In this document: positions 47,788 through 58,527 of the stretch, in pieces
Numbering within the stretch: position 1 is the first letter of the stretch
Layout of the letters: each line of letters starts with the position of its first letter
NCBI GenBank assembly: GCA_947471745.1
Contig: CANJKZ010000770.1
Location: 186,001-250,000, forward strand
Direction: 5' to 3'
Source: Closterium sp. Naga37s-1
Lineage: Eukaryota > Streptophyta > Zygnematophyceae > Desmidiales > Closteriaceae
DNA: 64,000 nt
Translations under genes and position numbers: made by a program
The notes under the pieces: generated by a model
Databases searched by the model: none
What the model saw: only the letters and a program-made list of their open reading frames with translations
Told to the model about the DNA's origin: nothing

Positions 47788-48155
47788 TGTGAGAGTACGA
47801 CGGCTTATGCCAGCTATGCTTGCTTGCCTTTACTTTATTATGCTATTTCTAGCATAGGAAAATTATATGCATGCATGAATTGCTTGATTTCCTGGGCTAG
47901 GTGCTTTCCTATATTTTATTATAGTTATAGCACCGAGCTAGGTTGCGTGCACCGAATTCTGGCTTTTCGGTTGCCACCGAATTGCCTTCTACCGAATTCG
48001 GGAAGGATCTGTTCGGGACGCTTCGCGACAAGCGGAACCTTCGCGTAACACCTGGTTACGGGGCCTTGTGTCGAGCCTATATATAGCCTCGTGTTGTACC
48101 CAGGTGATAATTCAATTCACATTCTCTTTTCTGAGCTCGATCCTAGATCCTCACA
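47788..48155 (+). repeat. Gypsy-1 3' LTR (368 bp)
   Basis: Differs from the 5' LTR at four positions, two of them adjacent (GACCCGCGG against GACAAGCGG). Confidence 0.94.
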
Positions 48156-49700
48156 GTATCCTTCCGCATTTTGGGGCTGGAAGCGCTCGTTCCGAGCGTT
48201 TTTCTTCCGCCGGGTCACGTGGCTGTGCTTTTCTGGTCGTATTACCAAGCCAGCAAGGGCGTGGGAGGGTTGCGAGCATCATCGGTCATCGGCGATCGCG
48301 AATGGAGAGCGCCCGCTGCACTTCCTGCACATGTGCGTATCCTTCCGCATTTTGGGGCTGGAAGCGCTCGTTCCGAGCATTTTTCTTCCGCCGGGTCACG
48401 TGGCTGTGCTTTTCTGGTCGTATTACCAAGCTAGCAAGGGCGTGGGAGGGTTGCGAGCATCATCGATAATCGGCGATCGCGAATGGAGAGCGCACGCTGC
48501 ACTTCCTGCACATGTGCGTATCCTTCCGTATTTTGGTGCTGGAAGCGCTCGTTCCGAGCGTTTTTCTTCCACCGGGTCACGTGGCTGCGCTTGTCTGGTC
48601 GTATTACCAAGCCAGCAAGGGCGTGGGAGGGTTGTGAGCATCATCGGTCATCAGCGATCGCAAATGGAGATCGCCCGCTCCACTTCCTGCACATGTTCGT
48701 ATCCTTCCGCATTTTGGGGCTGCAAGCGCTCGTTCCGTGCGTTTTTTTTCCGCCGGGTCATGTGGCTGCGCTTTTCTGGTCCGATTACCAAGCGAGCAAG
48801 GGCATGGGAGGTTTGCGAGCATCATCGGTCATCGGCGATCGCGAATGGAGAGCGCCCGCTGCACTTCCTGCACATGTGCGTATCCTTCCGCATTTTGGGG
48901 CTGGAAGCGCTCGTTCCGAGCGTTTTTCTTCCGCCGGGTCTCGTAACTGCGCTTCTCTGGTCCTATTACCAAGTCAGCAAGGGCATGGGAGGGTTGCGAG
49001 CATCATCGGTCATCGGCGATCGCGAATGGAGAGCGCCCGCTGCACTTCCTGCACATGTGTGTATCCTTCCGCATTTTGGGGCTGGAAGCGCTTGTTCCGA
49101 GCGTTTTTCTTCCGCCGTGTCACGTAACTGCGCTTCTCAGGTCCTATTACCAAGCCAGCAAGGGCATGGGAGGGTTGCGAGCATCATCGGTCATCGGCGA
49201 TCGCGAATGGAGAGCGCCCGCTGCACTTCCTGCACATGTGCGTAACCTTCCGCATTTTGGGGCTGCAAGCTCTCGTTCCGAGCGTTTTTCTTCCGCCGGG
49301 TCACGTAACTGCGCTTCTCTGGTCCTATTACCAAGCCAGCAAGGGCATGGGAGGGTTGCGAGCATCATCGGTCATCGGCGATCGCGAATGGAGAGCGCCC
49401 GCTGCACTTCCTGCACATGTGCGTATCCTTCCGCATTTTGGGGCTGGAAGCGCTCGTTTCGAGCGTTTTTCTTCCGCCGGGTCACGTAACTGCGCTTCTC
49501 TGGTCCTATTACCAAGCCAACAAGGGCATGGGAGGGTTGCGAGCATCATCGGTCATCGGCGATCGCGAATGGAGAGCGCCCGCTGCACTTCCTGCACATG
49601 TGCGTATCCTTCCGCATTTTGGGGCTGGAAGCGCTCGTTCCGAGCATTTTTCTTCCGCCGGGTCACGTGGCTGCGCTTTTCTGGTCGTAATACCAAGCTA
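48156..49700. repeat. Satellite B1 array, right end
   Basis: About eight and a half monomers of the B1 type, resembling the 15.6-18.2 kb higher-order unit (TCGATAATCGG, CACAGGTC-type and GGTCTCGTAACTG variants in the same order). Confidence 0.92.
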
Positions 49701-52700
49701 GCAAGGGCGTGGAAGAGCTGCAAGCATCATCGGCCATCGGCGCTCGCAAATGAACGTGCTGCACTTCCTGCACATGTTCGGCTCCTTCCGCGTTTTGGGG
49801 GTAGGAGCACTCGTTCCGAGAGTATTTCTTCCGCCGGGTCATGTGGCTGCGCTTGTCTGGTCCTATTACCAAGCCAGCAAGAGCGTGGGAGGGTTGCATG
49901 CATCATCGGTCATCGGCGCTCGCGAATGAAGAGCGCCCGCTGCACTTCCTGCACATGTGCGGCTCCTTCCGTGTTTTGGGGGTTGAAGCGCTTGTTCCGA
50001 GAGTTTTTCTTTCGCCGAGTCACGTGGCTGCGCTTGTCTCGTTGTAATACCAAGCCAGCAAGGGCGTGGGAGGGTCGCAAGCATCATTGGTCATCAGCGC
50101 TTGCGAATGAAGAGCGCCCGCTGCACTTCCTGCACAAGTGCGGCTCCTTCCGCGTTTTGGGGGTAGAAGCGCTCGTTACGAGCGGTTTTCTTCTGCCGGG
50201 TCACGTGGCTGCACTTGTCTGGTCCTATTACCAAGCCAGCAAGGGCGTGGGAGGGTCGCAAGCATCATCTGTCATCGGCGCTCATGAATGAAGAGCGCCC
50301 GCTGCACGTTCTGCACATATGCGGCTCCTTCCGCGTTTTGGGGGTGGAAACGCTCGTTCCGAGCGTTTTTCTTCCGCCGGGTCACGTGGCTGCGCTTGTC
50401 TGGTCCTTTTACCAAGCCAGCAAGGGTGTGGGAGGGTTGCAAGCATCATCGGTCATCGGCGCTCGTATATGAAGAGCGCCCGCTGCACTTCCTGCACATA
50501 TGCGGATCCTTCCGCGTTTTGGGGGTGGAAGCGCACGTTCCGAGCGTTTTTCTTCTGCCGGATCTCGTGGCTGCGCTTGTCTGGTCCTTTTACCAAGCCA
50601 AGAAGGGCGTGGGAGGGTTGCAAGCATCATCCGTCATCGGCGCTCGCGAATGAAAAGCGCTCGCTGCACTTCCTGCACATGTGCTGCTCCTTCCGCGTTT
50701 TGGGGGTGGAAGCGCTCGTTCCGAGAGTTTTTCTTCCGCCGGGTCACGGGGCTGCGCTTGTCTAGTCCTATTACCAAGCCAGCAAGAGCGTAGGAGGGTT
50801 GCATGCATCATCGGTCATCGGCGCTTGCGAATGAAGAGCGCCTGCTGCACTTCCTGCACATGTGCGGCTCCTTCCGTGTTTTGGGGGTTGAAGTGCTTGT
50901 TCCGAGAGTTTTTCTTCCGCCGAGTCAAGTGGCTGCGCTTGTCTCGTCGTATTCCCAAGCCAGCAAGGGCGTGGGAGGGTTGCAATCATCATCGGTCATC
51001 GGCGCTTGCGAATGAAGAGCGCCCGCTGCACTTCCTGCACAAGTGCGGCTCCTACCGCGTTTTGGGGGTGGAAGCGCTCGTTCCGAGCGTTTTTCTTCCA
51101 CCGGGTCACGTGGCTGCGCTTGTCTGGTCCTATTACCAAGCCAGCAAGGGCGTTGGAGGGTTGCAAGCATCATCGGTCATCGGCGCTCGCGAATGAAGAG
51201 TGCCCATTGCACTTCCTGCACATCTGCGGCTCCTTCCGCGTTTTGGGGGTGGAAGCGCTCGTTCCGAGCGGCTTTCTTCCGCCGGGTCACATGGCTGCGC
51301 TTGTCTGGTCCTATTACCAAGCCAGCAAGGGCGTGGGATGGCTGCAAGCATCATCGGTCATCGGCGCTCGCGAATGAAGAGCGCCCGCTGCACTTCCTGC
51401 ACATGTGCGGCTCCTTCCGCGTTTTGGGGGTGGAAGCGCTCGTTCTGAGCGGTTTTCTTCTGCCGGGTCACGTGGCTGCGCTTGTCTGGTCCTATTACCA
51501 AGCCAGCAAGGGCGTGGTAGGGTTGCAATCATCATCGGTCATCGGCGCTCGCGAATGAAGAGCGCCCGCTGCACTTCCTGCACATGTGCGGCTCCTTCCG
51601 CGTTTTGGGGGTGGAAGCGCTCGTTCTGAGCGGTTTTCTTCTGCCGGGTCACGTGGCTGCGCTTGTCTGGTCCTATTACCAAGCCAGCAAGGGCGTGGGA
51701 GAGTTGCAAGCATCATCGGTTATCGGCGCTCGCAAATGAAGAGCGTCCGCTGCACTTCCTGCACATGTGCGGCTCCTTCCGCGTTTTGGGGGTGGAAGCG
51801 CTCGTTCTGAGCGTTTTTCATCCGCCGGGTCATGTGGCTGCGCTTGTCTGGTCCTTTTTCAAAGCCAGCAAGGGCGTGGGAGGGTTGCAAGCATCATCGG
51901 TCATCGGCACTCGCGAATGAAGAGCGCCCGTTGCACTTCCTGCACATGTGCGGCTCCTTCCGCGTTTTGGGAGTGGAAGCGCTCGTTCCGAGAGTTTTTC
52001 TTCCGCCGGGTCATGGGGCTGCGCTTGTCTGGTCCTATTACCAAACCAGCAAGAGCGTGGGAGGGTTGCATGCATCATCGGTCATCGGCGCTGAGCGCCC
52101 GCTGCACTTCCTGCACATGTGCAGCTCCTTCCGTGTTTTGGGAGTTGAAGCGCTTGTTCCGAGAGTTTTTCTTCCGCCGGGTCACGTGGCTGCGCTTGTC
52201 TCATCGTATTACCAAGCCAGCAAGGGCGTGGGAGGGTCGCAAGCATCATCGATCATCGGCGCTCGCGAATGAAGAGCGCCCTCTGCACTTCCTGCACAAG
52301 TGCGGCTCCTTCCGCGTTTTGGGGGTGGAAGCGCTCATTCCGAGCGTTTTTCTTCCGCCGGGTCACATGGCTGCGCTTGTCTGGTCCTATTACCAATCCA
52401 GCAAGGGCGTGGGAGGGTTGCAAGCATCATCGGTCATCGACGCTCGCGAATGAAGAGCGCCCGCTGCACTTCCTGCACATGTGCGGCTCCTTCCGCGTTT
52501 TGGGGGTGGAAGCGTTCGTTCCGAGCGTTTTTCTTCCGCCGGGTCACATGGCTGCGCTTGTCTGGTCCTATTACCAAGCGAGCAAGGGTGTGGGAGGGTT
52601 GCAAGCATCATCGGTCATCGGCGCTCGTGAATGAAGAGCGCCCGCTGCACTTCCTGCACATGTGCGGCTCCTTCCGCGTTTTGGGGGTGGAAGCGGTCGT

Positions 52701-54084
52701 TCCGAGCGTTTTTCGTCCGCCGGGTCACGTGGCTGCGCTTGTCTGGTCCTATTTACAAGCCAGCAAGGGCGTGGGAGGGTTGCAAGAATCATCGGTCATC
52801 GGCGCTCGCGAATGAAGAGCGCCCGCTGCACTTCCTGCACATGTGCGGCTCCTTCCGCGTTTTGGGGGTGGAAGCGCTCGTTCCGAGCGTTTTTCTTCCG
52901 CCGCGTCACGGGGCTGCGTTTTTCTGGTCCTATTACTAAGCCAGCAAGAGCGTGGGAGGGTTGCAAGCATCATCGGTCATCGGCGCTCGCGAATGAAGAG
53001 CGCCCGCTGCACTTCCTGCACATGTGCGGCTCCTTCCGCGTTTTGGGGGTGGAAGCGCTCGTTCCGAGCGTTTTTCTTCCGCCGGGTCACATGGCTGCGC
53101 TTGTCTGGTCCTATTACCAATCCAGAAAGGGCGTGGGAGGGTTGCAAGCATCATCGGTCATCGGCGCTCGCGAATGAAGAGCGCCCGCTGCACTTCCTGC
53201 ACATGTGCGGCTCCTTCCGCGTTTTGGGGGTGGAAGCGTTCGTTCCGAGCGTTTTTCTTCCGCCGGGTCACGTGGCTGCGCTTGTCTGGTCCTATTTCCA
53301 AGCCAGCAAGGGCGTAGGAGGGTGGCAAGCATCATCGGTCATCGGCGCTCGCGAATGAAGAGCGCCCGCTGCACTTCCTGCACATGTGCGGCTCCTTCCG
53401 CGTTTTGGGGGTGGAAGCGTTCGTTCCGAGCGTTTTTCTTCCGCCGGATCACGTGGCTGCGCTTGTCTGGTCCTATTACCAAGCCAGCAAGGGCGTGGGA
53501 GGGTTGCAAGCATCATGGGTCATCGGCGCTCGCGAATGAAGAGCGCCCGCTGCACTTCCTGCACATGTGCGGCTCCTTCCGCGTTTTGGGAGTGGAAGCG
53601 CTCGTTCCGAGTGTTTTTCTTCCGCTGCGTCACGGTGCTGCGCTTGTCTGGTCCTATTACCAAGCCAGCAAGAGCGTGGGAGGGTTGCAAGCATCATCGG
53701 TTATCGGCGCTCGCGAATGAAGAGCGCCCGCTGCACTTCCCGCACATGAGCGGCTCCTTCCGCGTTTTGGGGGTGGAAGCGCTCGTTCCGAGCGGTTTTC
53801 TTCCGCCGGATCACGTGGCTGCGCTTGTCTGGTCCTTTTTCCAAGCCAGCAAGGGCGTGGGAGGGTTGCAAGCATCATCGGTCATCGGCGCTTGCGAATG
53901 AAGAGCGCCCGCTGCACTTCCTGCACATATGCGGCTCCTTCCGTGTTTTGGGGATGGAAGCGCTCGTTCCGAGCGGTTTTCTTCCGCCTGTCACATGGTT
54001 GCGCTTGTCGAATCCTTTTACAAAGCAAGCAAGGGCGTGGGAGGGTTGCCAGCATCATCGGTCATCGGCGCTCGCGAACATGGT
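49701..54084. repeat. Satellite B2 array (diverged subfamily)
   Basis: About 24 monomers of 181 bp, related to B1 but fixed for many differences: GCAAGCATCATC for GCGAGCATCATC, GGCGCTCGCGAATGAAG for GGCGATCGCGAATGGAG, GTGCGGCTCC for GTGCGTATCC, and CGCGTTTTGGGGGTGG for CGCATTTTGGGGCTGG. The change is sharp, within one monomer near 49,700-49,760. The GAATGAAG variant puts a stop in one forward frame. The right end is cut at CGCTCGCGAA, next to the Copia-3 3' LTR fragment. Confidence 0.93.
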
Positions 54085-54163
54085 TGCTGCAGGCCGGTTG
54101 CACTCCCCCGTACACCCGACCACGAAGTCGGCTCCGCCCAAGCGAGGGCGGGGCCTAACAACA
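54085..54163 (-). repeat. Copia-3 3' LTR fragment (79 bp)
   Basis: Matches 60566-60644 with three substitutions. On the minus strand it begins TGTTGTTAGG after a purine-rich tract (GGCAGGGGAGTG, about 54,170-54,185). The remaining roughly 950 bp of the LTR are gone, and satellite follows. Confidence 0.85.
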
Positions 54164-54306
54164 CTCTCGTTAACACTCCCCTGCCGCGTTCACGCTTGGG
54201 CTCCCCCAGCCCACACGGCAGCACTTCTCGGAGGAAAGCTCAGCGGCGTGCACACAACACACAGCACGCCGGTCACCGCACCAGCCATGCAAGGGGGGCA
54301 TGGCAC

Positions 54307-54822
54307 CTACTGCTGCACGTCGTTGTCACCGTCGCCCACATCGGCCAGACGCACTTGGCTGATTGCGATGGAGGACTGGTTGAAGGCCAAGTAGTGCAGC
54401 GCATTCGTCAAGAAGTCAGCCGGCTGCTCAGCGGTCGGGATGTACTTCAGCGAAAACTTCCCGCGCTTCACCATGTGTTGCAGCCAGGCTTGTCGCCGCT
54501 CCATGTGCTTGAGGTTGCCCGTCAACCCCATGCCCTCGGCGACCGTGATGGCCGACTTGTTGTCCACCCGAAGGACGGTCGGCATCCCAGAGTCAACCTG
54601 CCGGAACTTTGCGAGGAGGAAGCGAAGGCGGCGTCCCTCCTTACCGGATTCGGTGGCCGCCACGTACTCTGACTTGGTCGACGACAGCGTCGCGCACTTG
54701 ATGCGCTGGCTCGACCAAAACACCGCGGCCCCTCCATAGACAAAAACGTAGCCTCCCGTGCTCGTCCGCTTCTGCTTGTCGCCGGCGTCGTCGGCGTCTA
54801 TGTAGCCGACCAGCTTCAGCGA
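54307..54822 (-). pseudogene. Copia-3 RNase H part
   Basis: RNase H with the acidic positions in contexts YIDADDAG, KSEYVA and RVDNKSA, followed by the usual LKHMERR...KYIPTAEQPADFLT tail. It ends in TAG at 54307, which looks like the natural end of the polyprotein. The upstream limit is an in-frame TAG at 54823-54825. Confidence 0.88.
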
Positions 54823-54825
54823 CTA

Positions 54826-55206
54826 AGGTCCACCGCCGAACTCCAGGGCGGTGTCGCGGGTGCTGGCGAGGTAGGCGAGGCAGCGGTCGACCTCACGCCA
54901 GTGCTGGTCGCTCCTCACCGTGAGGCCACTCCCCAGCTTGCTGCAAGAGAAGGCGATGTCCGGCCTTGTCGTTGTCGCCGCGAACTGCAGCGAGCCGACC
55001 TTTTGCCGGTACTTCTCCTCCTGGCACTACTGCGCCTCCTCGTTGTCGAAGGTGAGCTTGGCGTAGGCGTCGACCGAGACCGGCATCTTTGGGGTGCGCC
55101 CAGACTGCTCCTCGTCGAGGAACCGCCTACACAGCTTGTCGGCGTAGCCCTGCTGGTGCAGCCGCAGCTTCCTCGGAGGCCTGTCGCGCACGATCTCTAG
55201 CCCGAG
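54826..55206 (-). pseudogene. Copia-3 connection between RT and RNase H, two segments
   Basis: Same frame as its neighbours. It reads LGLEIVRD...HQQGYADKL and then, after a TAG at 55027-55029, YRQKVGSLQFAATTTRPDIAF, both typical of the RT thumb/connection of Copia elements. Bounded by TAG at 55207-55209 and at 54823-54825. Confidence 0.82.
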
Positions 55207-56055
55207 CTACTTCTGCACCGGCGAGATCTCGCGCAGCTCGAAGGCGGTCTCCAGCAGCTCCTTCAACTCCTTCAGCATCTCGGTGCTGCTGCTGGCGACG
55301 AGAAGGTCGTCGACGTAGACCAACACCCAGCAGGTCACCTTGCCGACGCCGACCTTGAAGTAGAGAGCCTCGTCGACCTGGCTCTTCTTCCAGCCAGCGC
55401 CAATCAGCACGTTGTTGAGTGCCTTGTACCACAGCAGTGGCGACTGCTTCAGCCCGTAGATTCTCTTCAGCAGCTTGCACACCCGGCCGGTCCCATCGTT
55501 GAAGTAGTCCGGCTGGTACATGTACAGCACCCTGTCGAGCTTGCTCTGGAGGAAGGCGTTCATCATGTCGAGCTGCATCAGGTTGAGGTCGAGGACGGCG
55601 ACGACGCTAAGGAAGATCCTCATCGTGACGTAGCTGCTCACCGGCGCGTACGTCTCGTCGTAGTTGGCGCCGTACACCTGCGTGAAGCCCTTCACAGCCG
55701 GCCTCGACTTCTCGTGCTCGATGGTGTCGTCAATGTGGTACTTCGTCGTCAGCACCCACCGGTTCTTCATGATGTTTACCCCGGGTGGGCGTTTGATCAG
55801 CTTCCAGGTGCCCATGGCGAGGAGGCTACGGATTTCCTCCTCCATGGCGGCCTTCACCGCCTTGCCCTTCCAGCTCGCCAGTGCCTCCTTCACCGTCATC
55901 GTTGTGATATCCCAACGGTGCTTGTGGTCGGCGTGCATGTCGGGGTCGAGCTCGGGCAGGTCATCGTCGTCCTCGGCGTCGTCGTACGCCAAGTCGTCGC
56001 CGTCATACACCGTGGTAAAGGCGGCTGGTATGAAGAAGTCAAGTGGTCTCCGAAG
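55207..56055 (-). pseudogene. Copia-3 reverse transcriptase part
   Basis: RT core with NRWVLTTKY, the first catalytic Asp in QLDMMNAFLQSKL, LLKRIYGLKQSPLLWYK and YVDD. It begins after an in-frame TGA (56056-56058) in the acidic linker and ends at a TAG where the family has the conserved LGLEI run-in. Confidence 0.9.
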
Positions 56056-56058
56056 TCA

Positions 56059-56274
56059 GCCTGTACGCCGTGGTCCTTGCTGGACCTCCACCACATCGCA
56101 GTCGTTGGACTCCTCGGCGTCCCCTCCATCATTACCGGCTTCGCTGCCCTCGTCGTCCTGCTGCACCTCGGTCCACTTCCCTGCCGACTTCTCCCCTGTG
56201 ATCAGCTCTCCTGCAGACTGCCCAGTCGCCGACTGCTCCTTGGTCAGCATCGCTGCTGCCTGCTCCCTTGTCGG
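56059..56274 (-). pseudogene. Copia-3 integrase-RT linker segment
   Basis: Low-complexity acidic and Gln-rich linker (KEQSATGQ..., QQDDEGSEAGND) in the same frame, between the TAG at 56275-56277 and the TGA at 56056-56058. No domain. Confidence 0.7.
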
Positions 56275-58527
56275 CTACTGCCCTGCTGGTGCCTTCTTCG
56301 CCGGCTTCACCAAAGCCGGCTGCACCTCCTCGGCCTGCTCCTCCCCTATCGACGTCGACTTCACTCCCACGTCAACTTGCTGCTCGTTACGTCGGCCACC
56401 GGCGATGCTCTTGGCCGGCGTCGCAGGTGACGACCCACTTCTCCCCTCATCGCCGGAGGACGACTCCGGAGTCAGCCGACGTAGGTCGGCCAAAAGTGGA
56501 GGGGCAGGGGAGGGGGAGAGAGAGGGGACATCGTTGACGCCCTCAGTAGTAGGCTCATCGACCTCGGCGAGCAGAGGGAGCGTCGCTGTCGAGGTGTCCG
56601 TCGGCGGGTTGGCCTGCGTCCGCCCAGACGCTGGCCCGTGCTTCGACTTCCACACCTCCAACGACATGGTCTCATAGAACACCACGTTCGACGTGGTGAC
56701 CACCCGGTTGTCGGCGATGTCGAGGAGGTCCCAGCCCTTGCTCTCCTCCGACACGCCGAGGTGAAGGCCCCACCGGGCCTTAGGCTTCAGCTTCCCACCA
56801 CGCTGCTGCTCAAGGACGAGGAACTGCGCCATGCAGCCCCACACGCGTGCCAGGGACAAGTCGGGCTTCTTCCCGGTTAGCAACTGGTACGATGTCGTCC
56901 CCGGTGGCAGCGTCGACTTCTCCAGGTAGTTGCGGACCCAGACGGCCTGCCGCAGAGCGAGGTGCCACCAGTGGTGCTGCACACCCATATGCAGCAGCAT
57001 CGTCCGCACCGACTCTACCACCGTCCTCATATCCCGCTCCGCCATGCCGTTCTGCTGCGGGGTGTATGGGCAGGTCAGGTCGTGGACGATCCCCTTGCCG
57101 TTCACGAAGTCGGTGAACTGCTTCCCGAGGAACTCCCCTCCCCGGTCAGAGCGCAGCATGAACACCGACTTCTTTGTCTGTCGCTCAGCCACCACCAGCC
57201 ACTGCACGAACTCCTGCAGCGCATCCGACTTCTTTGCGACCGGCCTCACCCACACGTAGCGGGTCTTGCGGTCCTTCAGCGGCAAGAAGTACAAGCTGCC
57301 GTCTTTGGCAGCCACTCGGAATGGCCCACACAGGTCGATGTGCACGACAGCCAGCACGTCGTCGGCGTCGGAGCCTTGGTCGGGGAAGGTGTGCCACGCT
57401 AGCTTCCCGCCGACACACAAAACACTCGGTGAGTCGGCGCCAGACGCTGACTTGAGGTCCAACCCAGTGGCTACCTCGTGCTTTGCTGAGCTCCGGATGG
57501 TGTCCATGTCGACGTGTGCAAGCCTCGCATGCAGTCTGTCCGGCATCGTCTTCGTCGCCGAGACGATCGCCCGTAGGGCCACCACCTCCATCGAGGACGT
57601 CATCGACGTCGCCGAGCAGGGGCGCAGGTCGGTGAAGAGGACCCGGCCGGAGTAGGACGCCTGACCGAGGACGTCTCCCGCCGCCGTGACGAGCAGCATC
57701 CCGTCGCCGTCCTCCTTCAGCTTCACACCGTTCTCCCTTAGCTGGCCAGCCGACAGCAGGTTCGCGTGCACACCCGGTATGTAGAGCACGTCGGAGATGA
57801 GCACCTGCATCCCGGCCTCCCCTTGCAGAGCGACGGTACCGCGGCCCTGGACGTCTTGCAGCACCCCATTGAAGCCGCGTACGTGCTTGACGTCACCGCT
57901 CGGCTGTAGGTCGACGAAGAACTCCTTCGTCCCCATCAGGTGATGCGAGCAGCCGCTGTTGAGCAGGACTACCGCAGGGTTCGCCTGCACGGCCGCCGCT
58001 ATCGCCGGGAAGTCCTCGCCAGCCTCAGGAGCCAACGAGATGGTCGGCTCCACGGCGTCGACCAGCGAGCACGACGCCTCCTTGTCGTCTCGCCCTTTGC
58101 CGCCAGCAGAGGAGTCAGCGTACTTCGCCGAGGTCGACGACTTGGTCGACTGCTTCTCCTTGCGCGGCTGGTTTCTGCCTCGATGGGGACGACGGCTGCC
58201 AGACCTCCCGCGGCCCCCCTTGGCGTCGTCGTCGTCTGAGTCACTGCAGTCGGAGCACTCAAAGGAGAGGTGGTTGGGGTCGCCGCACAGCCAGCACTCC
58301 CGACGTCGACTTCCTCCTTCATGACCGCTATCCTTGGCCGACTTCTTCTTGTCGGCGTCCTTGGTTGGCTTCCAGCCACTGCTATCACCGCTGCCAGACT
58401 GCCCGCGCTGCCCCGGTCGATCACCTTGCTTCACCGGGGTGACGTAGTTCACCTGTGCAAGGAGCTCCGAGGGCCGCTCAGCTTCTTGCATCGCCTCATC
58501 CTGCAGGATGTACGAGGTAAGAGAATC
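56275..58527 (-). pseudogene. Copia-3 nucleocapsid-protease-integrase part
   Basis: About 750 codons in one frame. A CCHC zinc knuckle (CWLCGDPNHLSFEC) heads the segment. The protease active site reads NSGC (codon AAC, near 57,957) where the family has DSGC, so the catalytic Asp is lost and protease should be dead. The integrase zinc finger is also damaged: SVLC in place of the first CxxC. The integrase catalytic D, D and E contexts (HIDLCGPF, RSDRGGEF, QNGMAERDMR) remain. The region ends in a TAG within a linker. Confidence 0.9.

Larger units (their letters stand above)
44680..48155 (+). mobile_element. Gypsy-1: chromovirus deletion derivative (3.5 kb)
   Basis: Two 368-bp LTRs (44680-45047 and 47788-48155; four differences) enclose gag, RT and a C-terminal integrase fragment with a chromodomain. 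Target duplication is CTATC/GTATC, one mismatch in the satellite. Two internal deletions removed the nucleocapsid and protease (near 45,99x-46,01x) and most of RNase H plus the integrase core (near 47,19x). The element keeps LTRs, primer site and polypurine tract, the parts needed to be mobilised in trans. Confidence 0.95.

Noticed and set aside
6388-48160. A shared preferred insertion site within the satellite B monomer
   Set aside because: The four target duplications (CTATT, TTTTC/TATTC, GCGAG, CTATC/GTATC) fall at four different positions in the monomer, so no site specificity is visible.
6952-53878. Recurrent 72-73 codon minus-strand frames beginning MMLATLP
   Set aside because: They are the antisense of each satellite B monomer, spaced exactly 181 bp, with no regulatory signals.
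1-54084. CRISPR array or rDNA spacer as explanation of the tandem repeats
   Set aside because: The units are 181 bp with no short repeat/unique spacer pattern, no cas genes and no rRNA sequence; the setting is eukaryotic.
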